Positions 1-8,570 of a stretch of 40,677 bases of DNA are shown piece after piece. Numbering within the stretch: position 1 is the stretch's first letter; every line of letters starts with the position of its first letter. Source of the DNA: an uncultured marine group I thaumarchaeote (lineage in GTDB: Archaea; Thermoproteota; Nitrososphaeria; Nitrososphaerales; Nitrosopumilaceae); NCBI GenBank assembly GCA_902514095.1, contig CABXPS010000004.1, forward strand, positions 1 to 40,677. The letters are read 5' to 3'. The notes below the pieces were generated by a model that worked only from the letters and a program-made list of their open reading frames with translations, had not been told where the DNA came from and did no database searches. A program made the translations under genes and the position numbers.

Positions 1-1125
1 ATCTTTTTCAGTTGGATTTTCATATTTTTTACCTATTTCATCCACTCTGATGTTGAGTTTATCCAATAAAGTCTGATTCAATCCTTCACCGTAAACATCC
101 ACTCTTGCAGCAATGACTGCTTTTGCAGCAACTGCTCGTGCAATTTTACCTCTTTGCCATCTAGGAGCTGCATGTACCATTGCATGTTGGAATAACAATC
201 CATGTTTTGGTGGTTGAGAACCTGTTTTCAATGCTCTAAACAATGCTTTTTCAGCACCTAATACTTGTATTGTACTGGCAGGCATTGATGCCATTTTTTT
301 GAGACTTCCGGCTCTTCCTAAAATTCTTGCACCTACAGCACTACCAAGTATAGCTGAAAGATTTGGTGCAATTTCATGCATTTCTGATTCAACATGTTCT
401 TCAAGTTTTTTACGTAACTCATGAAAATCTAAAATTTGTTTTGCAATTGATTGAACTATTGCTAAATTGATATCTGAAATATCTCCACCTCTGCTTTTTG
501 ATAAAATTAATGATAACATTTCTACTTTTGATTCTGGAAAACCTGCTTCTTCAAAAACTTGCTTTGATAATGATTCACGTTTGCCAGCCATTACGATTTG
601 TGCATATCCGTTAATGCTGTCTATCATGTTATCTAATTCTGGAAAATGTAATCCGTACCATTCTCTAAGTCTTGAACTTAATCCGTTTGCAATTTTATCA
701 ATTTCATCTAATGAATTAATTGCTTGAATAATGTGAAGATCTGGACTTTGTGATACTTCTGTAACTTTTGAAGATGAAAATCCTAGAGCAAATTCTCTTA
801 ACTTACCTAATGTGTCTTGAAGATTTGATGCAAATCCTGAATCGACAATTATTTGTGGTTTTGTTGATTGTGTTTTTTCTAATTCTTCTGAATCCATCAT
901 ATGACAATCAATTGAAAATTTTTTTAAAATTGTAAGTAATGACTCATCACTTACTGAAACACCTCTTTGAATTTTAGCTAAATAATTTATTAACTCATTT
1001 AGTTTTGCTTCCTTGTTTTTAACTGCAAGATACTCTTTAACTGGATTTGAAAATGAAAATGCTTTATCTACTTGTCCGTCATTGAATACTGAAATACCTA
1101 ATTCTGTTAAAATTACGGAATACAT
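1..1125 (-). CDS. nop5: Nop5/Nop56-family C/D-box sRNP core protein (3' end outside window)
   Basis: The reading frame opens with ATG at 1125 (MYSVILTELG) and is still open at the window edge, giving 375 codons, so the C-terminal end is missing. The second half holds the Nop domain: a GAxxLxxxAG-like stretch (GARILGRAGSLKKMAS), then IQVLGAEKALFRALK and the basic HAAPRWQRGKIARAVAAK segment that contacts the kink-turn RNA with L7Ae. The N-terminal half fits the NOP5NT and coiled-coil regions. In archaea this protein bridges fibrillarin and L7Ae in 2'-O-methylation guide complexes. A fibrillarin gene would be expected just beyond position 1. A TATA-like TTTTTTAAA (minus strand, about 1149-1157) lies roughly 25-32 bases before the ATG. 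It is divergent from pyrD. Confidence 0.95.
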   Translation of the reverse strand, partial: MYSVILTELGISVFNDGQVDKAFSFSNPVKEYLAVKNKEAKLNELINYLAKIQRGVSVSDESLLTILKKFSIDCHMMDSEELEKTQSTKPQIIVDSGFASNLQDTLGKLREFALGFSSSKVTEVSQSPDLHIIQAINSLDEIDKIANGLSSRLREWYGLHFPELDNMIDSINGYAQIVMAGKRESLSKQVFEEAGFPESKVEMLSLILSKSRGGDISDINLAIVQSIAKQILDFHELRKKLEEHVESEMHEIAPNLSAILGSAVGARILGRAGSLKKMASMPASTIQVLGAEKALFRALKTGSQPPKHGLLFQHAMVHAAPRWQRGKIARAVAAKAVIAARVDVYGEGLNQTLLDKLNIRVDEIGKKYENPTEKD

Positions 1126-1210
1126 GACTAGTTGAACCTAGATCACCTTTAAAAAATGTACTAGAACATCAAATCAACTATTATATTCGAAACTATGTTA
1201 ATTTATCAAG

Positions 1211-2122
1211 GTGGAGCCCAGTCTTTCAACTTCCATAGGAAAAATTGAATTAAACAGTCCTGCTATGCTTGCATCTGGAATTTTAGGAATTTCTTTGGAT
1301 GTATTTAATAGATTATATCGTTCAGGGGCTGGAGCTGTTGTCAGCAAGTCTCTTAGTATTGAACCTTGGGAGGGTTATCCGAATCCAACTATTTTTAGTG
1401 TAAATGGAGGGGGCTGGATGAATGCAGTTGGTCTTTCAAATCCTGGGGCTTCCAATTTTGCTAAAATGATTGAACATAATCAAGATGTTCCAATTATAGT
1501 AAGTCTAGTTGGTTCTATCCCTGAAGATTTTGAAATGATGATTAAAGAATTTACAAATTGTAACGTCACTGCATTTGAATTGAATTTATCCTGTCCTCAT
1601 GTTGCAAAAGTTGGTTTAGAAGTTGGAGATGACCCTGAATTAGTAAAAAAAATTGTAACTACTGTAAAAAATTCTACTAGTATACCTGCAATTGCAAAAG
1701 TTGGTTTAGGTACTACTGATTACTTGAATACTGTTAAAATTGCAATTGATTCTGGAATTGATGCTATTACTGCAATTAACACTGTTAGGGCGATGGCAAT
1801 AGATGTTGAAACTCAGCGACCCATTCTTAGTAATAAATTTGGGGGATTGTCTGGTACCCCAATAAAACCAATTGCGTTAAGATGTGTTTATGAAATTGCT
1901 TCAAAATATGATGTTCCAATAATTGGTTGTGGTGGTATCTCTACATGGGAAGATGCAATTGAATTTTTCTTAGCAGGTGCATCTGCTATTCAACTTGGTA
2001 GCGCTATAGGTGATAATTGGATTAATGTTTTTGATGATATCAATAAGGGTGTGTTACAATACATGAAACAGAAAAATTATTCTACAATAGATGAGATGGT
2101 GGGACTTGCAAAGAAATTCTAA
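1211..2122 (+). CDS. pyrD: Dihydroorotate dehydrogenase B, catalytic subunit
   Basis: A 303-residue FMN-binding TIM-barrel protein that oxidises dihydroorotate to orotate in UMP synthesis. ELNLSCPH around residues 124-130 carries the cysteine (C128) used as catalytic base in class 1B enzymes, rather than the serine of class 2. Other family features are ASGILG near residue 21, the KVGLG strand, and the C-terminal phosphate-binding GCGGI...A..FFLAGASAIQLGSA. The start is GTG at 1211. A TTATATTCG box at 1181-1189 sits the usual distance upstream for a leaderless message. The 3' end overlaps pyrK, which supplies the electron-transfer subunit, so a PyrD-PyrK complex is expected. Confidence 0.96.
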   Translation: MEPSLSTSIGKIELNSPAMLASGILGISLDVFNRLYRSGAGAVVSKSLSIEPWEGYPNPTIFSVNGGGWMNAVGLSNPGASNFAKMIEHNQDVPIIVSLVGSIPEDFEMMIKEFTNCNVTAFELNLSCPHVAKVGLEVGDDPELVKKIVTTVKNSTSIPAIAKVGLGTTDYLNTVKIAIDSGIDAITAINTVRAMAIDVETQRPILSNKFGGLSGTPIKPIALRCVYEIASKYDVPIIGCGGISTWEDAIEFFLAGASAIQLGSAIGDNWINVFDDINKGVLQYMKQKNYSTIDEMVGLAKKF

Positions 2123-2918
2123 TCATACTACTATTGTTACAATTGAAAAAGTAATTGATGAAACTCCTACTGTTAGAACTTTAGTCTTTTCCGATAGTAT
2201 AATGCCTAATGTTTTACCTGGACAGTTTGCAATGGTATGGATTCCTGGAATTAATGAATTACCTATGAGTGTAATGATTTCAAAAGAATCTGGAAAGGCT
2301 GCATTTACTGTACGTAAACATGGTCTTGCTTCAACTGGGTTATTCAACATTAAGGTTGGAGAAAAAATTGGAATTCGTGGTCCATATGGAAATGCTTTTG
2401 ATATTAAACAAGGAAAACTTTTGTTAGTTGGAGGAGGAACTGGACTTGTTCCAATGATGAGGTTACTTACTCATGTAAAATCTACTGATGACGTAACTGT
2501 TTTGATTGGTGCAAAATCTAAAGATGAAGTTTTCTTTGAAGATTTAGCAAATGATCTTTTACAAAATAATCCTCACAATGTGATTATTTCTACAGACGAT
2601 GGAAGTTATGGTGAAAAAGGATTTGTAACTGATATAGTTGAAAAATTGGTTAATGAATCTCATTTTGATGGTGTATATACTTGCGGACCTGAAAAAATGA
2701 TGTACAAAACTGTTCAATCTGCTCATTCCAGAGGAATTTTTGTTCAAGCAAGTCTTGAACGTATGATGAAATGTGGTGTTGGAATTTGTGGTAGCTGCTG
2801 TGTTGGTGAGGATCTTGCTTGTAAAGATGGAACCATATTTGATGGTAATCATTTATCCAAAAATAATGAATTTGGATATTTTCATAGAAATAAGGCTGGA
2901 ATTCTTGAAGATTATTGA
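2091..2918 (+). CDS. pyrK: Dihydroorotate dehydrogenase B, FAD/2Fe-2S electron-transfer subunit
   Basis: A 275-residue ferredoxin-reductase-like protein that passes electrons from PyrD to an acceptor. An N-terminal FAD-binding barrel has PGQFAMVWIPG near residue 43. An NAD-type nucleotide fold follows, starting LLLVGGGTGLVPM at residue 110. The C-terminal cluster cysteines C228, C233, C236 and C244 have the PyrK spacing Cx4Cx2Cx7C. The ATG at 2091 overlaps pyrD by 32 bases; an in-frame TTG at 2106 would shorten the overlap and cannot be excluded. The overlap implies co-translation with pyrD. Confidence 0.94.
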   Translation: MRWWDLQRNSNHTTIVTIEKVIDETPTVRTLVFSDSIMPNVLPGQFAMVWIPGINELPMSVMISKESGKAAFTVRKHGLASTGLFNIKVGEKIGIRGPYGNAFDIKQGKLLLVGGGTGLVPMMRLLTHVKSTDDVTVLIGAKSKDEVFFEDLANDLLQNNPHNVIISTDDGSYGEKGFVTDIVEKLVNESHFDGVYTCGPEKMMYKTVQSAHSRGIFVQASLERMMKCGVGICGSCCVGEDLACKDGTIFDGNHLSKNNEFGYFHRNKAGILEDY

Positions 2919-2960
2919 ATTTTACCAGTAAGGTTTAAACTCCATTATCAAATATTTTGC

Positions 2961-4694
2961 GTGAAGGGAATGGGAACTCCAAAAATCGTTTTAACTGCTG
3001 ATAGAACTTTGATGTCTCCGTATAGGGGATTATCTTTGGCAACATTTTTTGGATGTGCTCCTGCATTAGATCCTCATAGAGATCCTAAGAGCTTTTGGTA
3101 CAAAATTCTTGGTAAACAAGTAACTCCTAAAATTCTATTTGACTTTATTTGTAATTGGTCTCCTGATATTGATGGTGCTGCAAAATATGCTCCATATGGA
3201 TTAAGAAAATTAGAAGCTGGTTTGTTACGTGATGGCTTTGCACGAAAAGATGTAGTTGTTGCTCATCCAAATCATATTGAAAAATTCATTGGTCCTGAAA
3301 CTGAAGTTATTGGAACTTATGAAATGGATCCACTTGGAATGGGTCCAGTTACTATGACATTTACTTATGGAAGAAAACAGACATCTTATGATGAATTTTA
3401 CAATGCCGATTTGCATTATCGAATTAAAGCTGCTAAAGCACGAACTGGAAGTAAAGCCAAAGTAATTTCTGGTGCATCTGGTACTTGGCAATACAATTAT
3501 GATCCTGCAAAAATTGAGGAGTTTGGAATTTATGCAATTTTAGAAGGAGAGTTAGGTGGTATTGCACCTGAAATTGATGGGCATGCTGGAAGATTTTTTA
3601 ATTATTTAATTAATGGTGATTTTGAAAATATGGATCCTTTTAGAAAACGAAGTGACTTTAAAGTTAACATTAAAGAATTTGAAAGAGAAGGCAAAAAAAT
3701 TCATGGCCGATTTGTAAATTTCTGGGATAGACCTGATTTAGAAGAGATTCCAGATATTATAGAACCTAGTATGCATGGAATGGTAGAAGTAATGCGTGGT
3801 TGTGGAAGAGGATGTAAGTTTTGTGATGTTACATTAAGATCATTGAGATATTATTCTCCCGAAAAAGTGAAAAAAGAAATTGAAGTTAACATCAAGAAAG
3901 GTGGTTCAAAATCTGCATGGATTCACAGTGATGATATTTTCGTTTATGGTATGGATCCAAGAACTGCAAAAGGAATGGAACCAAATAGAGAAGCATTAGA
4001 GGAATTATTCACTGCAATTATGTCTACTGGAGTTGAACATACCAATCCAACTCACGGAACATTAGCTGGAGCAATTGCTGATGAAAAACTTCTTCCTAAT
4101 TTATCCAGAATAATGAAAGCTGGTCCTGATAACATGATTGGTGTCCAAGCTGGATTTGAAACTGGCAGTCTTAGATTAATTGGTAAATATGCTGATAGAA
4201 AACTTGCACCATATGATCCATCTGAATGGCATTGGGTTGTCAAAGAGGGTGTAAAATCTATGAATGAAAATTATTGGATTCCTGCATTTACGCTAATTAT
4301 GGGTCTTGATAATGATGAAACTCCTGAGGATTCGTGGGATACTATTAGATTACTTAGTGAATTAGAACATGAGCAGCCTGATTCCATGTTTACTGCTACT
4401 GCTCTAACTTTTGTCCCAATTGGATTGTTGGAATCATCTCAATTCTTTAACATTGGCCAGGAAATGACTCCTGCACAATTAGGTGTTCTTTACAAAACAT
4501 GGCAGCACAATTTCAAATATGCAATTCAAAAATTCATGACTAAGACTGGTGCAAAAGGACCGCAAAGATATTTCTTTAATGCTATTGCCAGATCTCTTGG
4601 TGGAGTTCCACTTGGTGCTATGGAAAAATATGCACGGAGAAAGAGTCCTGAACATGAAAAGGTCATTGAAACCATTAAGGCAAAGTACTGGTAG
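2961..4694 (+). CDS. Radical SAM protein of the large archaeal Fe-S oxidoreductase type
   Basis: A 577-residue protein with the radical SAM signature CGRGCKFC (C281, C285, C288), preceded by MHGMVEVMRG as is usual for B12-binding-type radical SAM enzymes. The approximately 270 residues before the core lack an obvious DxHxxG cobalamin motif. They contain an EGELGG segment near residue 195, where some family members carry a degenerate B12-like fold. The substrate is unknown. The GTG at 2961 was taken as start; an in-frame ATG lies three codons later. The gene stands between pyrK and S30e with short gaps, which does not reveal its function. Confidence 0.88.
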   Translation: MKGMGTPKIVLTADRTLMSPYRGLSLATFFGCAPALDPHRDPKSFWYKILGKQVTPKILFDFICNWSPDIDGAAKYAPYGLRKLEAGLLRDGFARKDVVVAHPNHIEKFIGPETEVIGTYEMDPLGMGPVTMTFTYGRKQTSYDEFYNADLHYRIKAAKARTGSKAKVISGASGTWQYNYDPAKIEEFGIYAILEGELGGIAPEIDGHAGRFFNYLINGDFENMDPFRKRSDFKVNIKEFEREGKKIHGRFVNFWDRPDLEEIPDIIEPSMHGMVEVMRGCGRGCKFCDVTLRSLRYYSPEKVKKEIEVNIKKGGSKSAWIHSDDIFVYGMDPRTAKGMEPNREALEELFTAIMSTGVEHTNPTHGTLAGAIADEKLLPNLSRIMKAGPDNMIGVQAGFETGSLRLIGKYADRKLAPYDPSEWHWVVKEGVKSMNENYWIPAFTLIMGLDNDETPEDSWDTIRLLSELEHEQPDSMFTATALTFVPIGLLESSQFFNIGQEMTPAQLGVLYKTWQHNFKYAIQKFMTKTGAKGPQRYFFNAIARSLGGVPLGAMEKYARRKSPEHEKVIETIKAKYW

Positions 4695-4739
4695 TCTTAT
4701 TATCCAAATACATAAATTCACTAATTCATAGATTAAATC

Positions 4740-4922
4740 ATGGCAACTCACGGATCACTTACCAAAGCAGGTAAAGTAAGAGGACAAACACCTAAAGTAG
4801 AAGGAAGAAAAATCGTAGGCGACAGTTCTAGTGTTGCAAATAAAAGTAATTTCAAAAAACGATTTGCTTTAGGTAGATACCCAGGACAAAACAAACCTGG
4901 TCAAAGAAGAAAACGTCGTTAA
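4740..4922 (+). CDS. rps30e: 30S ribosomal protein S30e
   Basis: A 60-residue, very basic protein. The N-terminal block HGSLTKAGKVRGQTPKV is the hallmark of S30e (the ribosomal half of eukaryotic FAU), and the C-terminus ends in GQRRKRR. It belongs to the small subunit and is shared by archaea and eukaryotes but absent from bacteria. There is no fused ubiquitin-like domain, as expected for an archaeon. The message is probably leaderless or short-leadered, with an AT-rich box around 4706-4717. Confidence 0.96.
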   Translation: MATHGSLTKAGKVRGQTPKVEGRKIVGDSSSVANKSNFKKRFALGRYPGQNKPGQRRKRR

Positions 4923-4972
4923 CAGTTTATACTAATTCTTATAATTTTACGATCAATTTTAAAAACAATACT

Positions 4973-4981
4973 GTTATAAAG
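4973..4981 (+). promoter_or_regulatory. TATA-like box of radA
   Basis: GTTATAAAG lies 23-31 bases before the radA ATG at 5004. That spacing places transcription initiation at or next to the start codon. The region between the box and the ATG is filled by two palindromes. Confidence 0.6.
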
Positions 4982-5004
4982 TACTAGTACCGTACCATAC
5001 GGTA
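4981..5004. repeat. Two adjoining palindromes in the radA leader
   Basis: GTACTAGTAC at 4981-4990 is a perfect 10-base palindrome. It adjoins TACCGTA-CCA-TACGGTA at 4988-5004, with 7-base perfect arms and a 3-base spacer. The right arm ends on the A of the radA ATG. Both lie between the TATA-like box and the start codon, where a bound protein could block initiation. That role is an inference. Confidence 0.55.
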
Positions 5005-6152
5005 TGGTTGAAGATTTAAGATTAGATAGTTTAGAGGGCGTAGGTCCTGTAACTACAAGAAAATTATCCGATGCAGGTGTCCACAACGTCATGGATCTCA
5101 TCGTTAGAGGTCCTGTTGACATTGCAGAAATAACTGGAATGGAAAAGGATACAGCTGAAAAAATTGTCAATAAAGCCCGAAAACATTTAGTTGAAGGTGG
5201 TTTACTTGCTAAAGATTTTATCAGTGCAAATGATCTTTATAAAACTCGACAAAGTATTGGTAAAATTACCACTGGTACTAATTGTCTAGATACATTGTTT
5301 GATGGCGGTATTGAAACTAGAGCTTTGACAGAAGTTTATGGAGAGTTTGGTTGTGGTAAAACTCAATTTGCTCATACAATGTCTGTAATGGTTCAAAAAA
5401 GTAAAGAGGAAGGTGGACTTGAAGGTGGTGTTTTGTATATTGATACTGAAGGTACTTTTAGACCTGAAAGAATAGTTCAAATTGCTCAAGCTCATGACAT
5501 GGATCCAGAAAAAGTTTTAGATAATATCATCGTAGCACGTGCATACAACAGTGCACATCAAGTTTTAATTCTTGAAGAAGCTGGTACTGTGATTGAAGAA
5601 CACAATGTCAAGTTAATCGTTGCAGATTCTGCAGTTGGATTATTCCGTGCTGAATATCTTGGAAGAGGTACATTATCTGTTAGACAACAAAAACTAAATC
5701 ATTTTGTTCATTTGTTGGTTCGAATTGCAGAAACATATGATTGTGCTGCAATTGCAACCAATCAAGTTATGGCATCACCTGATGTCTTCTTTGGAGATCC
5801 AACTAGGCCTATTGGTGGAAACGTAGTTGCACATACAAGTACTTACCGAATCTACTTTAAGAAATCTGGTAAGAAGAGAATTGCTAGAATGGTGGATAGT
5901 CCTCATCATCCTGAAGAGGAAGTAATCTTTGCTTTAGGTGAAGCAGGTATTATTGATCCTGAAGAAGCAGAGAAAAAATCAAAAAAGACTGCAAAGAAAG
6001 CAATTACTAAAAAAACTAAAGAACCAAAAGTAGAGGCTACAGTAGAACCAAAAGTAGAGGCTACAGTAGAACCAAAAGTAGAGGCTACAGTAGAACCTGA
6101 AGTAGAAATTCTAGAAGATCATGGCGCAGATATTACATCTGATGACCTCTAA
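5004..6152 (+). CDS. radA: DNA repair and recombination recombinase RadA
   Basis: The archaeal Rad51/RecA homologue that forms ATP-dependent filaments on single-stranded DNA. An N-terminal helix-hairpin-helix domain begins LEGVGPVTTRKL at residue 10. Walker A is GEFGCGKT (113-120), and Walker B is in VKLIVADSA. The recombinase core ends near residue 320 with FALGEAGIIDPE. About 59 further residues follow: a lysine-rich linker, three exact EPKVEATV units, a fourth altered unit and an acidic end. That makes 382 residues against roughly 320-350 for usual archaeal RadA. A TATA-like box at 4973-4981 and palindromes precede the ATG. A T-rich tract follows the stop. Confidence 0.97.
   Translation: MVEDLRLDSLEGVGPVTTRKLSDAGVHNVMDLIVRGPVDIAEITGMEKDTAEKIVNKARKHLVEGGLLAKDFISANDLYKTRQSIGKITTGTNCLDTLFDGGIETRALTEVYGEFGCGKTQFAHTMSVMVQKSKEEGGLEGGVLYIDTEGTFRPERIVQIAQAHDMDPEKVLDNIIVARAYNSAHQVLILEEAGTVIEEHNVKLIVADSAVGLFRAEYLGRGTLSVRQQKLNHFVHLLVRIAETYDCAAIATNQVMASPDVFFGDPTRPIGGNVVAHTSTYRIYFKKSGKKRIARMVDSPHHPEEEVIFALGEAGIIDPEEAEKKSKKTAKKAITKKTKEPKVEATVEPKVEATVEPKVEATVEPEVEILEDHGADITSDDL
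6021..6092 (+). repeat. 24-base tandem repeat, 3 perfect copies, inside radA
   Basis: The unit begins GAACCAAAAGTAGAGG and is repeated without change at 6021, 6045 and 6069. A diverged fourth partial copy follows at 6093. Each unit encodes EPKVEATV. Perfect identity at the DNA level, including third positions, suggests recent slippage expansion. Confidence 0.95.
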
Positions 6153-6167
6153 TCTGTAGAAGAACCC

Positions 6168-6196
6168 TTTCTTCTTTTATTTTCATTTTTTTTATT
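6168..6196 (+). terminator. Pyrimidine/T-rich terminator after radA
   Basis: Several T-runs, up to eight or nine bases, follow the radA stop codon within 20-45 bases. Archaeal RNA polymerase terminates at such oligo-T tracts without needing a hairpin. Confidence 0.5.
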
Positions 6197-6242
6197 TATA
6201 TTCATTAAATTCTAATATCATTTGAGAATCTGATACTGTATC

Positions 6243-7298
6243 ATGACTGATCTTTATAGATTTCTTCCTGAAGAAATGGAAAAACTAGTAATTGATATGG
6301 GGTATCCTAGATATCGGGCAGATCAAATTTTACTTCCTTTGTATTATAAATTTCCTAAAAATATTTCTGATATCAAACAACTTCCAAAAACATTGATTGC
6401 AGAATTAATTGAATCTGGTTATACTATAGGTTCTGCAAAAGAAACTCATCGTATTGTAAGTGAAGATGGAGATACTACAAAATTATTACTTAATTTAACT
6501 AATGATGAATCCGTTGAAACTGTTTTGATGCAATATGATCCATCTAAAATTGGCGGTCATCCAAGATCTACAATTTGTGTTTCAACTCAAATTGGATGTG
6601 CAATGGGATGTGTGTTTTGTGCAACTGGACAAATGGGTTTTGAAACAAATCTAAAAGCTGAACATATTGTATCTCAGGTAATTCATTTTGCAGAAATACT
6701 ACAACAAAGAGGAGAACATGTCACAAATTTAGTTTTTATGGGAATGGGTGAACCTATGGCAAATTATGATGAAATGATTAGGGCTGTAAAAATTTTAACT
6801 CATCCTCGAGGATTTGGTTTAGGTCAACGTCACATTACTATCTCTACTATTGGAATTAAATCTGGAATTGAAAAATTGGCTGAAGAAAATTTACAGATTG
6901 GACTTGCTATATCTTTACATGCACCAAATAATGAATTACGTAAAAAATTAGTTCCTACTGCAACTTTTAATTCTGTTGAGGAGATTATTGAATCTGGGTA
7001 TAACTATTTTAAGAAAACTGGAAGACGTGTAACTTTTGAATATGCTTTAATGGATGGAATTAATGATTCTGCTGAAATTGCAAATGATTTAGCTGAACTT
7101 TTACGAGGTAATGGTTCACATGTTAACTTAATTCCTATTAATCCTACAGCTGGTGATTTTAAACGACCATCTAATAATCGAGTTCATGAATTTGAACGAA
7201 TTTTATCTACTGCAGGCGTTAATTGTACAATTAGAATTGAAAAAGGTACTGAGATCTCAGCTGCATGTGGTCAACTTAGAACTGATATTATTGGCTAA
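6243..7298 (+). CDS. rlmN: RlmN/Cfr-family radical SAM RNA adenine-C2 methyltransferase
   Basis: A 351-residue protein with the complete RlmN catalytic set. The cluster motif CAMGCVFC gives C119, C123 and C126. C112 in STICVSTQ corresponds to E. coli C118, and C342 in SAACGQLR to the methyl-carrying C355. GMGEPMANYD and ISTIGI are also typical, and the length matches bacterial RlmN. In bacteria the enzyme methylates A2503 of 23S rRNA and A37 of some tRNAs; the archaeal target is inferred. It is transcribed separately from radA and followed by the L21e operon. Confidence 0.93.
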   Translation: MTDLYRFLPEEMEKLVIDMGYPRYRADQILLPLYYKFPKNISDIKQLPKTLIAELIESGYTIGSAKETHRIVSEDGDTTKLLLNLTNDESVETVLMQYDPSKIGGHPRSTICVSTQIGCAMGCVFCATGQMGFETNLKAEHIVSQVIHFAEILQQRGEHVTNLVFMGMGEPMANYDEMIRAVKILTHPRGFGLGQRHITISTIGIKSGIEKLAEENLQIGLAISLHAPNNELRKKLVPTATFNSVEEIIESGYNYFKKTGRRVTFEYALMDGINDSAEIANDLAELLRGNGSHVNLIPINPTAGDFKRPSNNRVHEFERILSTAGVNCTIRIEKGTEISAACGQLRTDIIG

Positions 7299-7354
7299 TT
7301 TTTCTAAAAATATCTCCTAAGTGTTAAAATAGGGCTTTTCAAGGTTTTACACTC

Positions 7355-7654
7355 ATGGCAACTAAGAAGTCTCATGGTCGTTCACATGGTTTTAAACATA
7401 AATCTAGATCTGTAATGACAAAAAAATCTCCTAGAGGAGTATCGTTTTTGTTACGTGAATATCAAGAAGGCCAACAAGCACTTGTCATCATTGATCCTCG
7501 ACAGCACAAAGGATTACCACACAGAAGATATCACGGTAAAGTAGGTGTAATCACTAATGTTGGTAGACGTGCTATTACACTTAGTGTAAAATTAGGTGAT
7601 AAACCAAAAACCTTAATCACTAGATTGGATCACATAAAACCATTCGGTGTATAA
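7355..7654 (+). CDS. rpl21e: 50S ribosomal protein L21e
   Basis: A 99-residue basic protein with the L21e blocks SHGFKHKSRSVMTK, GLPHRRYHGKVGVITNVGRRA and a C-terminal LDHIKPF. It is an archaeal/eukaryotic large-subunit protein. It begins the run L21e-rpo4-DUF655-ksgA-methyltransferase, a gene order widely seen in archaea, with only two bases between its stop and the rpo4 ATG. Confidence 0.96.
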   Translation: MATKKSHGRSHGFKHKSRSVMTKKSPRGVSFLLREYQEGQQALVIIDPRQHKGLPHRRYHGKVGVITNVGRRAITLSVKLGDKPKTLITRLDHIKPFGV

Positions 7655-7656
7655 TT

Positions 7657-7983
7657 ATGGAAGAAGTACAAAAAAAACAAGCAATTTCTCTTTCTGAAGT
7701 AAAAGAAATTTTAGGTAAAGTTGATGTTGAAGAAATGGATCAAATACAACGTTGGACATATGATTACGTTTCAAAATTTACATCTATGGATTCTAAAGTT
7801 GCAAAAGAAATGAAAAAACAGCTTATCAAAGATTGTGAATTAACAGAAGATGAAGCTGTTGAAATTGTTAATATCAGACCAACAAGTATGGCTGAATTAC
7901 GTTCATTTACATTCGGTTGGAAAAAATTAATTCTTGCTGAAACCCTGGAAAAAATACTCAAAATAATCCAGGTGCATTCATAA
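7657..7983 (+). CDS. rpo4: DNA-directed RNA polymerase subunit Rpo4 (RpoF)
   Basis: A 108-residue protein of the Rpb4/RpoF family. It has the HRDC-like helical fold with EVKEILGKVDVEEMDQIQRWTYDYV, a run of tandem helices, then the conserved ELTEDEAVEIVNIRPTSMAELRSF. It pairs with Rpo7 as the stalk of RNA polymerase, which is needed for open-complex formation and RNA binding. It sits between L21e and DUF655 in the conserved order. Confidence 0.95.
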   Translation: MEEVQKKQAISLSEVKEILGKVDVEEMDQIQRWTYDYVSKFTSMDSKVAKEMKKQLIKDCELTEDEAVEIVNIRPTSMAELRSFTFGWKKLILAETLEKILKIIQVHS

Positions 7984-8003
7984 TTTTTCTGGAGTATTAA
8001 TTT

Positions 8004-8570
8004 TTGTATCGGGCACAATCCCCTCCTCGAAAGTATGAAGAATATGCGTATGTTTTAGATTTTAATTCTAGAGGAAAATCAACAACAGTAAGGGGGAGGG
8101 ATGGTATTATCATCACTTCTATTGGTGAGGATCGATTAACTCTTTTGGAAGTTTTAGGTGTTCCAAATTCTACTTTTGAAATTGGCGAAAAAATTTACAT
8201 TGGCAAGGAAGGTAGAACTAAAATTTTATCTGTATTGGGAAAACTGGAACATGGTCATATTTCATCATCTGCTCAAAGTGAATTATCCTCTGTTGTAGAA
8301 AATATTGTAACTACCAATGAAGCAAAATTTGTAGAATATCTTAACAATGCAAGACCATTAACTCCAAGAATACATGCACTTGAATTAATTCCTGGAATTG
8401 GAAAAACATACATGAAAACAATGTTAGAGGAAAGAGAAAAGAAAAAATTTGAAAGTTATGTTGATTTACAAAATAGGGTTGGATTTAAAGATCCAGTGAA
8501 ACATATCTCTGAAAGAATTTTACATGAAATTTCTGGTGAGAGTAGAATGAATCTCTTTGTTAAGAGATGA
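8004..8570 (+). CDS. DUF655 family protein with helix-hairpin-helix
   Basis: A 188-residue protein starting at a TTG (YRAQSPPRKYEEYAYVLDF). The N-terminal part is an OB-like beta domain with EEYAYVLDF and the GEKIYIGK element. The C-terminal half carries a helix-hairpin-helix, LELIPGIGKTYMKTMLEER, near residue 130, followed by a second helical repeat. DUF655 proteins are nucleic-acid-binding by fold and almost always sit between rpo4 and ksgA, so a role in rRNA handling is plausible but unproven. It overlaps ksgA by 4 bases. Confidence 0.9.
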   Translation: MYRAQSPPRKYEEYAYVLDFNSRGKSTTVRGRDGIIITSIGEDRLTLLEVLGVPNSTFEIGEKIYIGKEGRTKILSVLGKLEHGHISSSAQSELSSVVENIVTTNEAKFVEYLNNARPLTPRIHALELIPGIGKTYMKTMLEEREKKKFESYVDLQNRVGFKDPVKHISERILHEISGESRMNLFVKR

